From Mycobacterium kyogaense (GTDB taxonomy: Bacteria; Actinomycetota; Actinomycetes; Mycobacteriales; Mycobacteriaceae): a DNA stretch of 64,000 nucleotides. The stretch spans positions 1-64,000 of the forward strand of contig NZ_QJUA01000028.1 of assembly GCF_003254575.1 (NCBI RefSeq), written 5' to 3'. Below the pieces are notes generated by a model. It searched no databases and was not told where the DNA came from. It saw nothing but the letters and a program-made list of their open reading frames with translations. Shown piece by piece: positions 39,254 to 47,106 of this stretch. A program made the translations under genes and the position numbers. Numbering within the stretch: the first letter of the stretch is position 1; each line of letters opens with the position of its first letter.

Positions 39254-40374
39254 TCGCCGACGGTGAATCGGCGGATGAGTTCGCGTCTGTCGATCTTGCC
39301 GATACCGCGCCGCGGCAGCTCGGCGACGACGTGCACCTCGCGGGGTGCCGCCGTTGCCGGCAGGTCCGCTGCGACATGCGAACGCAACTCGGGCAGCGTG
39401 ATCGTCGCCCCGTCCGTCATCACGACGGCGGCGACGACACGCTGCCCAAGTCTTTCGTCGGGCAGCCCGAACACCGCGCATTCGGACACCGCGGGGTGGC
39501 TCGCCACCGCCGCCTCGACGATCGACGGCAACACCGTCAGACCGCCGGTGCTGATCGCGTCGTCGACCCGGCCCAGCACCCGCAGAACCCCGGAATCATC
39601 CAGCGCGCCAATGTCATCGGTGCGAAACCAGCCCGGTTCGGCGAACGGATCGGGGGAGATCGGATTGCGGTAGCCCAGCGCCACCGTCGGCCCGCCGAGG
39701 GAGATCCGGCCGGATTCGTCGAGGGCCACCTGCACCCCGCTCAGAGGGACGCCGTCGTACACGCAACCGCCCGCGGTCTCACTCATCCCGTAGGTGCGGA
39801 TCACCGGAACGCCTGCCGCAGCGGCCTTCTCGGCGACGGCGGCAGGCATCGGGCCACCGCCGATGAGCACCGCATCCAGCGATGCCAGCGCATCGGCAGC
39901 AGCGGGGTCATCCAATGCCTTGGTCAGCTGGGCCGCCACGAGTGAGGCGTAGCGGCGCCCCGAACCCATCGCGGTGATCGCCCGCGCGAGGTCGACCGGC
40001 TGCACCCCGGCGGGAACCGCGACCGGTGTCGTACCGGCGACGGCGCTGCGGACCAGCACCTGGAAGCCGGCCACGTGGTACGCGGGCAGGGCCAGTAGCC
40101 AGCGCCCCGGCCCGCCGAGGCGCTCGTGGGTGGCGTGCGCGCTGGCCAGCAGACCCGCCGCGCTCTGCAGTGCCCCCTTCGGGACACCGGTGGTGCCTGA
40201 CGTCGACAGCACCGCGGCCACCGCGTCGTCGATCTCGTCTCCGGCGCGCAGGGCACGCGCCACCGCCGCGGACTGCGCGGAATCGTCGGCAGACACGGGC
40301 AACAGGCTGGCCCGACCGTGCAGCGCGGCATCGACGTCGGGCAGGACATCCAGTGCCGCCGCGCCGGATGACAC
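39250..40374 (-). CDS. menE: o-succinylbenzoate-CoA ligase
   Basis: A 374-residue adenylate-forming enzyme activating o-succinylbenzoate with CoA for menaquinone. STSGTTGVPKGA (residues 57-68) is the P-loop, RTYGMSETAGG the adenine-binding motif, WFRTDDIG the hinge Asp region, and RRGIGKIDRREL carries the C-terminal catalytic Lys. The N-terminal domain is very short, as in mycobacterial MenE. GTG at 40374 is the only standard in-frame start before a stop. It overlaps the csbD stop. Confidence 0.93.
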   Translation of the reverse strand: MSSGAAALDVLPDVDAALHGRASLLPVSADDSAQSAAVARALRAGDEIDDAVAAVLSTSGTTGVPKGALQSAAGLLASAHATHERLGGPGRWLLALPAYHVAGFQVLVRSAVAGTTPVAVPAGVQPVDLARAITAMGSGRRYASLVAAQLTKALDDPAAADALASLDAVLIGGGPMPAAVAEKAAAAGVPVIRTYGMSETAGGCVYDGVPLSGVQVALDESGRISLGGPTVALGYRNPISPDPFAEPGWFRTDDIGALDDSGVLRVLGRVDDAISTGGLTVLPSIVEAAVASHPAVSECAVFGLPDERLGQRVVAAVVMTDGATITLPELRSHVAADLPATAAPREVHVVAELPRRGIGKIDRRELIRRFTVGD

Positions 40375-40394
40375 GGGCAGTAGGCGCAGCGTGG

Positions 40395-40754
40395 CTATGG
40401 CATGTCCTCGGGCGTGTCCTCGCTGTCGCGCGGATCATCGAGCGGCCAGCCTTTGGCGGCGAGCCTCTCGCGCACCCGTTCGACGTCGTCGGGTGAGGGC
40501 AGGTCGTCGGTGATCTGGGTGATCAGCACCCCGATGTCGACGGTGTCGATGCCGGACGGGCCGGCGGGACCAGCGTTTGATTCCCTGCCGGCGGTCAGCG
40601 CAGCGACGACGGCTTTGACTTCGTCGTCGGTCAGGCGGCGGCGCAGCAGCGCCAGCAGCGGCACCCGATCAGCACCGGGCACCCCCTCGGGATACCCGGC
40701 CGCGATCCACGCCACGATCTTGGCCAGGAAATTGGTCACCGTCTCGTCTCCCAT
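40395..40754 (-). CDS. DUF3349 protein, copy 1
   Basis: 119 residues from the ATG at 40754: FLAKIVAWIAAGYPEGVPGADRVPLLALLRRRLTDDEV is the DUF3349 helical core, and ITQITDDLPSPDDVERVRERLAAKGWPLDD the second half. Small helical mycobacterial family of unknown function. It is upstream of menE on the same strand, as Rv0543c is in M. tuberculosis. A second copy is at 42552. A PHO-box-like repeat lies in its upstream region. Confidence 0.85.
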   Translation of the reverse strand: MGDETVTNFLAKIVAWIAAGYPEGVPGADRVPLLALLRRRLTDDEVKAVVAALTAGRESNAGPAGPSGIDTVDIGVLITQITDDLPSPDDVERVRERLAAKGWPLDDPRDSEDTPEDMP

Positions 40755-40855
40755 GCAGACGTCGGGGCGAGATGCCCTCGGCAGGTCGATAGTAGCCCCG
40801 GCACCGGCCCGGAGGGCGTGCCGAGGCGCTGGGGCGCAACGGGTGCCGGCGGGAA

Positions 40856-40873
40856 GATGAACATCAGATGAAC
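40856..40873 (-). promoter_or_regulatory. PHO-box-like direct repeat
   Basis: On the minus strand GTTCATC occurs twice, separated by TGAT, so the repeat period is 11 nt. This is the register and near-sequence of PHO boxes recognised by actinobacterial phosphate response regulators (PhoP of Streptomyces; RegX3 is the mycobacterial counterpart). It lies between the divergent DUF3349 gene and the phosphate transporter gene at 40969. Confidence 0.6.
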
Positions 40874-40903
40874 ACCTGGCCCGCATTGGAAAAAGTGCCA
40901 TGT

Positions 40904-40922
40904 GGCCCCTCCGATCGGGGCC
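40904..40922. promoter_or_regulatory. short hairpin upstream of pit
   Basis: GGCCCC and GGGGCC arms flank the 7-nt loop TCCGATC, 47 nt before the pit ATG. It could be an operator or a leader hairpin; nothing distinguishes these. Confidence 0.3.
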
Positions 40923-40968
40923 TCTGTCGATTAGTCAAAAACGGTTGTCGGCCAGCAGAATCATCACC

Positions 40969-42228
40969 ATGAGCGGAGAGCTGATCATCCTCGTGTTGTT
41001 GATTGCCACGGCGCTGGCATTCGACTTCACGAACGGGTTTCACGACACCGGGAACGCGATGGCGACGTCCATCGCGACCGGTGCTCTCAAGCCCAAGACG
41101 GCGGTGATCCTGGCCGGGGTGCTGAACCTCGTCGGCGCGTTCCTGTCCGTCGAGGTGGCGATCACGGTCACGACGTCCGTGCTCAAGATCCAGGACAGCA
41201 AGACCGGATCGTTGGTGTCGGGCATCGACGCCTCCACGGGCTTGACGATCATCTTCGCCGGCCTCATCGGCGGCATCCTGTGGAACCTGCTCACGTGGCT
41301 CTTCGGCATCCCGTCGAGCTCGTCGCACGCGTTGTTCGGCGGACTCATCGGCGCCGGCCTCGCGGCGCTCGGCACCTCCGGCGTCAACTGGAGCGGCGTG
41401 ATCAGCAAGGTCGTCATCCCCGCTCTCGCCGCCCCCTTCATCGCCGGCCTCGTCGCCGCCTGCGGCACCTGGATCGTCTACCGCCTCACCCGCAACGTCG
41501 TGAAGAAGCGCCGCGAAGAAGGCTTCCGCTGGGGCCAGATCGCGACCGCCTCGCTCGTCGCCCTCGCGCACGGCACCAACGACGCCCAGAAGACGATGGG
41601 CGTCATCGCGCTCGCGCTCATCACCACCGGCCACCTCACCGGCAACGTGAAAGAGGACGGCCTGCCGTTCTGGATCATCGCGTCCTGCGCCCTAGCCATC
41701 GGGCTGGGTACCTACATCGGTGGCTGGCGCGTGATCCGGACGCTCGGCAAGGGTCTGGTCGAGATCGAATCGCCGCAGGGCCTGGCTGCCGAGGCGTCGT
41801 CGGCCGCGATCATCCTGTCCTCCAGCGCGGCGGGCATGGCGCTGTCCACCACCCACGTCGCCACCGGGTCCATCCTGGGCAGCGGCGTCGGAAAGCCGGG
41901 CGCGCAGGTGCGCTGGGCGGTCGCCGGCCGGATGGCGACCGCATGGCTGATCACGCTGCCGGCCGCCGGCGTCGTCGGTGCGCTGTCCTTCTGGCTCTCG
42001 CACATCGTCGAGCAGACCACCGGTAACGCGCTCGCCGGTGACGGCCTGATCTTCGTGATCCTGGTGGCCCTCTCCGGCTACATGTACTGGCGGGCCCAGC
42101 AGCAGAAGGTCAACCACCACAACGTCAACGCCGACTGGGACGAGACCACCAACTCGGTGGTCCCCGCCGACGCGCGCGACCTCACCGCCCCCGACACGGC
42201 CACAGACAAGCCCGCGGCCTCGGTCTAG
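40969..42228 (+). CDS. pitA: low-affinity inorganic phosphate transporter (Pit)
   Basis: 419 residues with about ten membrane helices. Both PiT signature repeats are present: AFDFTNGFHDTGNAMATSI (residues 18-36) and ALAHGTNDAQKTMGVIAL in the second half. Uptake is of metal-phosphate driven by protons. The ATG at 40969 is chosen because the protein then begins SGELIILVLLIATALAFDF as usual. A PHO-box-like repeat lies about 100 nt upstream. Between about 41290 and 41690 leucine codons are almost exclusively CTC, unlike the flanks, hinting at intragenic recombination. Confidence 0.94.
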   Translation: MSGELIILVLLIATALAFDFTNGFHDTGNAMATSIATGALKPKTAVILAGVLNLVGAFLSVEVAITVTTSVLKIQDSKTGSLVSGIDASTGLTIIFAGLIGGILWNLLTWLFGIPSSSSHALFGGLIGAGLAALGTSGVNWSGVISKVVIPALAAPFIAGLVAACGTWIVYRLTRNVVKKRREEGFRWGQIATASLVALAHGTNDAQKTMGVIALALITTGHLTGNVKEDGLPFWIIASCALAIGLGTYIGGWRVIRTLGKGLVEIESPQGLAAEASSAAIILSSSAAGMALSTTHVATGSILGSGVGKPGAQVRWAVAGRMATAWLITLPAAGVVGALSFWLSHIVEQTTGNALAGDGLIFVILVALSGYMYWRAQQQKVNHHNVNADWDETTNSVVPADARDLTAPDTATDKPAASV

Positions 42229-42256
42229 CCGGCGCGCAGAGAGCTAAGGAACAGTC

Positions 42257-42541
42257 ATGTCCTACCTGGAAGCAATCCTCAAGGTGCTCGCCGTGGGCCT
42301 GGTGCTCGGCGCCGGCCTGCCCGCGCTATTCGCCGTCGGGCTGGTGGCCTACTCCCGCGGCGCCGGTGGCGCGGAGGCCGACGGCACGGTCGACGCCCCC
42401 AATCCCGCGCTGAAGGCGGTCGGCGTGCTGCTGTTCGCCTTCGTCGCCGTTGTGATCGTGATCGGCATCCTCTACATCACCAAGGGCACCATCAACCACC
42501 ACTTCGGGTTCAACCCCGTCCCCTTCCTTCCCGGAAAGTGA
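42257..42541 (+). CDS. small membrane protein downstream of pit
   Basis: 94 residues with two membrane helices (about 8-28: LKVLAVGLVLGAGLPALFAVG; 52-75: LKAVGVLLFAFVAVVIVIGILYI) and the C-terminal INHHFGFNPVPFLPGK. Matches Rv0544c in layout. It follows pit by 28 nt and precedes DUF3349 copy 2 by 10 nt, so it is probably in the phosphate-transport transcript. Role unknown. Confidence 0.8.
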   Translation: MSYLEAILKVLAVGLVLGAGLPALFAVGLVAYSRGAGGAEADGTVDAPNPALKAVGVLLFAFVAVVIVIGILYITKGTINHHFGFNPVPFLPGK

Positions 42542-42551
42542 GCTGATCGCG

Positions 42552-42851
42552 ATGGCCGAGCACACCTTCAACAGCATCCTGACCTGGCTGCACGACGGAT
42601 ACCCGCAAGGTGTGCCGCAGAAGGACTACTTCCCGTTGCTGGCGCTGCTCTCCCGCACGCTCACCGAGGAGGAGGTCGTGCAAGCGGCCCAGACCGTGCT
42701 CAAGGGCTCCAATTCCGACGAGGTCACCGAGCAGGAGATCCGCGCGGCCATCCATGTGGTGACCGACAAGGAGCCCAACCCGGAGGAGATGCACCAGGTC
42801 GCATCGCGTCTGGCGTCGGTCGGCTGGCCGTTGGCGGCGCCGGCGCGCTAG
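42552..42851 (+). CDS. DUF3349 protein, copy 2
   Basis: 99 residues: FNSILTWLHDGYPQGVPQKDYFPLLALLSRTLTEEEV aligns directly with the core of the copy at 40395, and EPNPEEMHQVASRLASVGWPL with its C-terminus. The two copies flank the transporter in opposite orientation. It ends in a 4-nt overlap with the convergent VOC gene. Confidence 0.87.
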   Translation: MAEHTFNSILTWLHDGYPQGVPQKDYFPLLALLSRTLTEEEVVQAAQTVLKGSNSDEVTEQEIRAAIHVVTDKEPNPEEMHQVASRLASVGWPLAAPAR

Positions 42852-43234
42852 CCGCGGGTGTCGCGACGCAGCGGGTGATCGTCGGGGACCTCGACGAAGA
42901 TCAGCGTGACCCCGTCCGGGTCGCTGACATGCATCTCGTGCAGCCCCCACGGCTCGCGGCGCGCTTCTCGATCGATCGTGATTCCTTTCTGGCGCAACGC
43001 ATCCTGGGTCGCGGCGAGGTCACGCACCTGCAGCCACAGTGCCCCGGGGAACGGCGGCGTCCCGTCGGCGGATGCTCCGTGGCCGGCGATCTCGATCAGC
43101 GACTGGCCGGCGTAGAACACCGTGCCGCCGGAATACTCGCGGGCGATCGCCAACTCGAGGCCGTCGCGGTAGAACGCCATCGAGCGGTCGTAGTCCGCGG
43201 GCCGCAGCAACACCCGGCTGGCCAGGATCTCCAT
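42848..43234 (-). CDS. glyoxalase/VOC superfamily protein
   Basis: 128 residues in the vicinal-oxygen-chelate fold: LRPADYDRSMAFYRDGLELAIARE opens the first beta-alpha-beta module, GALWLQVRDLAATQDALRQKGI and WGLHEMHVSDPDGVTLIFVEVP the second. Metal ligands cannot be fixed without structure. Same place and length as Rv0546c. Substrate unknown. Confidence 0.85.
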   Translation of the reverse strand: MEILASRVLLRPADYDRSMAFYRDGLELAIAREYSGGTVFYAGQSLIEIAGHGASADGTPPFPGALWLQVRDLAATQDALRQKGITIDREARREPWGLHEMHVSDPDGVTLIFVEVPDDHPLRRDTRG

Positions 43235-43251
43235 GGCCCGTGTCTATCACG

Positions 43252-44802
43252 TCACCCGACGGGGCGATCCAAGGCCCGCCAATAGGGTTCGCGCACAGCC
43301 CGTTTCAGGATCTTTCCGCTCGGGTTGCGCGGCAGCACGTCGACGAAGTCGACGCTCTTGGGCACCTTGAAACCGCCGAGGCGCCCGCGTGCGAAGTCGA
43401 TCAGGGCCTGCCCGGTCGGCCGCGTTCCTGCCGTCGGCACCACGACGGCTTTCACCGCTTCGCCCCAGCGCTCGTCGGGCACTCCGATCACGGCGACGTC
43501 AGCCACGTCGGGATGGGTCATCAACACGTTCTCCACCTCGGCGGGGAACACGTTCTCGCCGCCGGTGACGATCATGTCCTTGATGCGGTCGTGCAGATAC
43601 AGGCGGCCCGCATCGTCGAGATAGCCGGCGTCACCGGTGCGCAGCCAACCGTCCGCGGTCAGCGTCGAGGCGGTGGCGGCCGGGTTCTGCCAGTAGCCCA
43701 GCATGTTCTGCGCCGACCGGGTCCACACCTCGCCGACGCTGCCGGGCGGCACGTCGAGTCCGTCGGAATCCACTTCTGGGTCGACGATGCGCAGCTGCAC
43801 CCACGGATACGGCATGCCGCAGGACCGCATCGTCGCCGGGGTCAGGTCCGATGCCGCCAGCTGGGTGATCGACCCGGCGGTCTCGGTCATCCCGTACACC
43901 TGGGCGAAAACGGGACCGAAGCGGTCCACGCCGCGTCGCAGCATGTCGTCGCTGATCGGGGACGCGCCGAACACGACGATCCGCAGGCTCGACACGTCGG
44001 CCGTCGCGATGTGCGGGGTGTCGAGCAGCATCCGCACCACCGCCGGCACCACCAGCATGTTGGTGACGCGATGGGTGTCGATCGCGTCGAGGATCGCCAC
44101 CGGGTCGACGTCGCGCAGCACCACGGTGAGCGCGCCGTGCCACAGGCAGGCGAACGCCCACCCGGAGCCCGCCATGTGGAACAGCGGCATCACGGCCATG
44201 CCGACCGCGCCGGGGCCCAGCTGCCACGGGCCTTCCACGCCGCTGGTCTTGCAGACGTAGTTGGCGTTGGTCAGCATCGCGCCCTTCGGCAGCCCCGTCG
44301 TTCCCGAGGTGTACATCAGCATCACCAGGTCGTCGGGTCCGGTGACGACGCCGGGATCCGTGGCGGGGTGGTGTCGTACCCAGTCGTCGTAGCCCGGCCA
44401 CCGCGGGTGCGTGCCGATCGCGACGATGCGGGCGTTCAGGGGAGTCTCGATGGTCTCGACGTGGCCGAAGAAATCGGCGCCGACCACGACGACGGATGCG
44501 CCGCAGTCGGTCAGGATGTGCGCCATCTCCGCGGGTGCGAGCCGCCAGTTGAGCGGCACACCCACCGCCCCGAGTTTTGCCAGCCCGAACATCACCTCGA
44601 AGAACTCGGCGCCGTTGCGGTCGATGAAGGCCACCCGGTCGCCGGTGCGCACGCCGGCGGAGGCGAAGGCCTGGGCCACGCTGTTGGAGCGGGCGTCGAG
44701 TTCGCCGTAGGTGACGGTGCGGTCGCCGACGATCAACGCGGGAGCCTCGGGGCGCTGCCGGCCGTGCCCGCGGACGACGTCGGCGAGCCCTTCGAACGTC
44801 AC
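43252..44802 (-). CDS. acyl-CoA synthetase (FadD family)
   Basis: 516 residues: YTSGTTGLPKGA (164-175) P-loop, VYGMTETAGS adenine motif, WLRTGDAGYLDDAGRLYLHDRIKDMIVTGGENV hinge, and NPSGKILKRAVRE with the catalytic Lys near the C-terminus. Activates a carboxylic acid as acyl-AMP and then acyl-CoA; chain-length preference is not evident. GTG at 44802 is chosen because it overlaps the SDR stop (GTGA), giving a two-gene operon with the SDR. Confidence 0.9.
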   Translation of the reverse strand: MTFEGLADVVRGHGRQRPEAPALIVGDRTVTYGELDARSNSVAQAFASAGVRTGDRVAFIDRNGAEFFEVMFGLAKLGAVGVPLNWRLAPAEMAHILTDCGASVVVVGADFFGHVETIETPLNARIVAIGTHPRWPGYDDWVRHHPATDPGVVTGPDDLVMLMYTSGTTGLPKGAMLTNANYVCKTSGVEGPWQLGPGAVGMAVMPLFHMAGSGWAFACLWHGALTVVLRDVDPVAILDAIDTHRVTNMLVVPAVVRMLLDTPHIATADVSSLRIVVFGASPISDDMLRRGVDRFGPVFAQVYGMTETAGSITQLAASDLTPATMRSCGMPYPWVQLRIVDPEVDSDGLDVPPGSVGEVWTRSAQNMLGYWQNPAATASTLTADGWLRTGDAGYLDDAGRLYLHDRIKDMIVTGGENVFPAEVENVLMTHPDVADVAVIGVPDERWGEAVKAVVVPTAGTRPTGQALIDFARGRLGGFKVPKSVDFVDVLPRNPSGKILKRAVREPYWRALDRPVG

Positions 44803-45683
44803 TGCCGTGGCTGCATGCGCTGACGCTTCATGATCGTGTCGACCGCGGCGGGCGCGATGCTGTTGATCGCGTGCGCGGTGACGGCGATGCGTGGGGCGAT
44901 GCTGACCGGCCGATGCCGGGCGGCGGTGATGATCCAGCCCGCGGCCTCGCTCGCCGACAGCCCGGGCAGCCCGTCGTAGGCGCGCGTCGGGGCGATCATC
45001 GGCGTCTTGACCAGCGGGTAGTAGAGCGTGGTGCAGTGCACGCCCCGGTCGCCCCACTCGGTTTCGATGATCCTGCTGATCGACGACAGCGCGGCCTTGG
45101 ACGCGTTGTACGCGCCGAACAGCGGCGGCGATTCGGTCTTCACACCCCAGGTGGAGACATTGATGATGTGCCCGTCGCCGCGCTCGAGCATGCCGGGCGC
45201 CAGCCCGCGGATCAGCCGCAGCGGACCGTAGTAGTTGAGCGTCATCGTCCGTTCGACGTCGTGCCAGCGGTCCAGCGATTCGGTCAGCGGTCGGCGGATC
45301 GAGCGCCCGGCGTTGTTGACCAGGATGTCGACGCCGCCGAACTCAGCGGTGACGGTGTCGACCAGCGCGTCGATGGCGTCGAGGTCGGACAGGTCGCAGG
45401 CATGGGCCCGCGCCGTTCCGCCTGCCTCGGTGATGCGCTCGACCAGTGCGTCGAGCAGTTCCTGTCGGCGGGCGACGACGATCACGGTGGCGCCGCGACG
45501 GGCCAGCTTCTCGGCTGCGGCCTCCCCGATGCCCGACGAGGCGCCGGTGAGCAGGATCCGTTTGCCGGCCAGGTCGACGGTCTCCCGGTCGGGCCGGTAC
45601 TGCAGCAGCGTCGGGATCAGCGGCGGCCGCATGCTGGTCAAGACGACCTGCTCGGCCAGCCGCCGCAGCGGATTGCGCGCCAT
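44799..45683 (-). CDS. short-chain dehydrogenase/reductase
   Basis: 294 residues. ILLTGASSGIGEAAAEKLARRG at residues 43-64 is the NAD(P) motif, NNAGRSIRRPL the NNAG element, and FGAYNASKAAL holds the catalytic Tyr/Lys; a hydrophobic N-terminal extension (EQVVLTSMRPPLIPTLLQY) may associate with membrane. Equals Rv0547c in place and length. Coupled to the FadD gene downstream, suggesting a lipid substrate. Confidence 0.9.
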   Translation of the reverse strand: MARNPLRRLAEQVVLTSMRPPLIPTLLQYRPDRETVDLAGKRILLTGASSGIGEAAAEKLARRGATVIVVARRQELLDALVERITEAGGTARAHACDLSDLDAIDALVDTVTAEFGGVDILVNNAGRSIRRPLTESLDRWHDVERTMTLNYYGPLRLIRGLAPGMLERGDGHIINVSTWGVKTESPPLFGAYNASKAALSSISRIIETEWGDRGVHCTTLYYPLVKTPMIAPTRAYDGLPGLSASEAAGWIITAARHRPVSIAPRIAVTAHAINSIAPAAVDTIMKRQRMQPRQ

Positions 45684-45698
45684 CGGGCGTCCTCTCGT

Positions 45699-45747
45699 GA
45701 TTTCGGCGTGTTTGTCGTCGCTCAGCGACGAGAAGCACGCCGAAATC
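45699..45747. repeat. 49-nt hairpin repeat, copy A
   Basis: Outer arms GATTTCGGCGTG (45699-45710) and CACGCCGAAATC (45736-45747) are perfectly complementary; the inner part GTCGTCGCTCAGCGACGAG extends the stem. Two more 49-nt copies are at 58556-58604 and 59494-59542. This copy fills the gap between the SDR start and the menB stop, so it may also act as a terminator for menB. Confidence 0.85.
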
Positions 45748-45750
45748 GCT

Positions 45751-46650
45751 CTAGAAGTAGCGGGGGAAGGGGGTCCAGTCGGGGTCGCGCTTCTCCAGGA
45801 ACGCGTCGCGTCCCTCGACGGCCTCGTCGGTCATGTACGCCAGCCGCGTCGCCTCGCCGGCGAAGAGCTGCTGGCCCACCAAACCGTCCTCGGGGAGATT
45901 GAAGGCGTACTTCAGCATCCGGATTGCCTGCGGCGACTTCCCGTTGATCTCCGAAGCCCACTGCAGCGCAACGGTTTCCAGGTCGGCGTGGGCCACCACC
46001 TCGTTGACTGCGCCCATCGCGTGCATTTGCTCGGCGGTGTAGGGCCGGCCCAGGAAGAAGATCTCGCGGGCGAACTTCTGCCCGACCTGGCTGGCCAGGT
46101 ACGCCGAACCGTACCCGCCGTCGAACGAGCCGACGTCGGCGTCGGTCTGCTTGAACCGGGCGTGCTCGCGGGAGGCCAGCGTCAGGTCGCAGACCACGTG
46201 CAGCGAATGCCCGCCACCGGCGGCCCAGCCGTTGACCAGACAGATCACCGGCTTCGGCATGAACCGGATCAGGCGCTGCACCTCGAGGATGTGCAGTCGG
46301 CCGGCGCGGGCCGGGTCGACGGTCTCGGCGGTCTCGCCTGCGGCGTACTGATAGCCGGAGCGGCCGCGGATGCGCTGGTCACCGCCCGAACAGAACGCCC
46401 AGCCGCCGTCCTTGGGGGACGGGCCGTTTCCGGTCAGCAGCACCACGCCGACGTCGGAGCTCATCCGGGCGTGATCGAGGGCCCGGTACAGCTCGTCGAC
46501 GGTGTGCGGCCGAAAAGCGTTGCGTACCTCGGGCCGGTCGAAGGCGACGCGGACGGTCGGCTGGCTGACGTGCCGGTGGTAGGTGATGTCGGTCAGGTCC
46601 TCGAAGCCGGTGACCGGCTGCCACAGACTGGCGTCGAACGGGTTGCTCAC
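45751..46650 (-). CDS. menB: 1,4-dihydroxy-2-naphthoyl-CoA synthase
   Basis: A 299-residue crotonase-fold enzyme cyclising o-succinylbenzoyl-CoA in menaquinone synthesis. Seen are VRVAFDRPEVRNAFRPHTVDEL, the oxyanion loop GDQRIRGRSGYQY, VNGWAAGGGHSLHVVCDL and VGSFDGGYGSAYLA with the MenB-type Asp; the C-terminus EKRDPDWTPFPRYF is diagnostic of MenB against other crotonases. GTG start at 46650. The 49-nt hairpin follows its stop directly. Confidence 0.95.
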   Translation of the reverse strand: MSNPFDASLWQPVTGFEDLTDITYHRHVSQPTVRVAFDRPEVRNAFRPHTVDELYRALDHARMSSDVGVVLLTGNGPSPKDGGWAFCSGGDQRIRGRSGYQYAAGETAETVDPARAGRLHILEVQRLIRFMPKPVICLVNGWAAGGGHSLHVVCDLTLASREHARFKQTDADVGSFDGGYGSAYLASQVGQKFAREIFFLGRPYTAEQMHAMGAVNEVVAHADLETVALQWASEINGKSPQAIRMLKYAFNLPEDGLVGQQLFAGEATRLAYMTDEAVEGRDAFLEKRDPDWTPFPRYF

Positions 46651-46654
46651 GGCT

Positions 46655-47095
46655 CTAGACGGTATCGAACCGGAACACCGAGCAGCGCCCGGCCAAGGCC
46701 TCGAACTCGTCGGGGTGGGGTCCGGTGACCAGTCCGGCGTTGCGCATGAAGCTCACCCCGGTGGGCACCAGCACCGGGAACTGCCGCAGCAGCGGACGGG
46801 CCTCCTCGGCGGTCAGCTCCACCATCCGGACGCGTTCACGGACCTTGCCCTGTGTGAGCTCGGCGTCGGGGTTGGCTTGCGCGTTGCGCACCCAGTCGGC
46901 GCCGGGGAATCCGCCGACGACGTAGCGCCGGCCGTCGACCTCGAACGGAGTGATCGGTGTCGACCGCGGCTGTCCGGACTTGCGGCCCGTCACCGTCAGC
47001 ACCATCGGCCCGTCTTTGATGATCCCGATCCGCGTCGCGGCCATCAGGACCTTGTTCATCGGCTTCAGCCACCACGGCGGCCGGGGATTCGCCAT
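46655..47095 (-). CDS. nitroreductase/deazaflavin-dependent Ddn-family protein
   Basis: 146 residues in the F420-associated split-barrel family: PPWWLKPMNKVLMAATRIG opening, VLTVTGRKSGQPRSTPITPF, and YVVGGFPGADWVRNAQANPDAELTQGK. A second family member is at 3841. ATG at 47095 gives the usual N-terminal length; the gene starts between HAD and menB on the same strand. F420 use is inferred from the family. Confidence 0.8.
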   Translation of the reverse strand: MANPRPPWWLKPMNKVLMAATRIGIIKDGPMVLTVTGRKSGQPRSTPITPFEVDGRRYVVGGFPGADWVRNAQANPDAELTQGKVRERVRMVELTAEEARPLLRQFPVLVPTGVSFMRNAGLVTGPHPDEFEALAGRCSVFRFDTV

Positions 47096-47106
47096 GAAAA
47101 CCGAGG

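Noticed and set aside
40969..42228. Frameshift or chimeric pseudogene in pitA
   Set aside because: The codon-usage change is sharp, but the reading frame and both PiT signatures are intact, so the gene is treated as functional.
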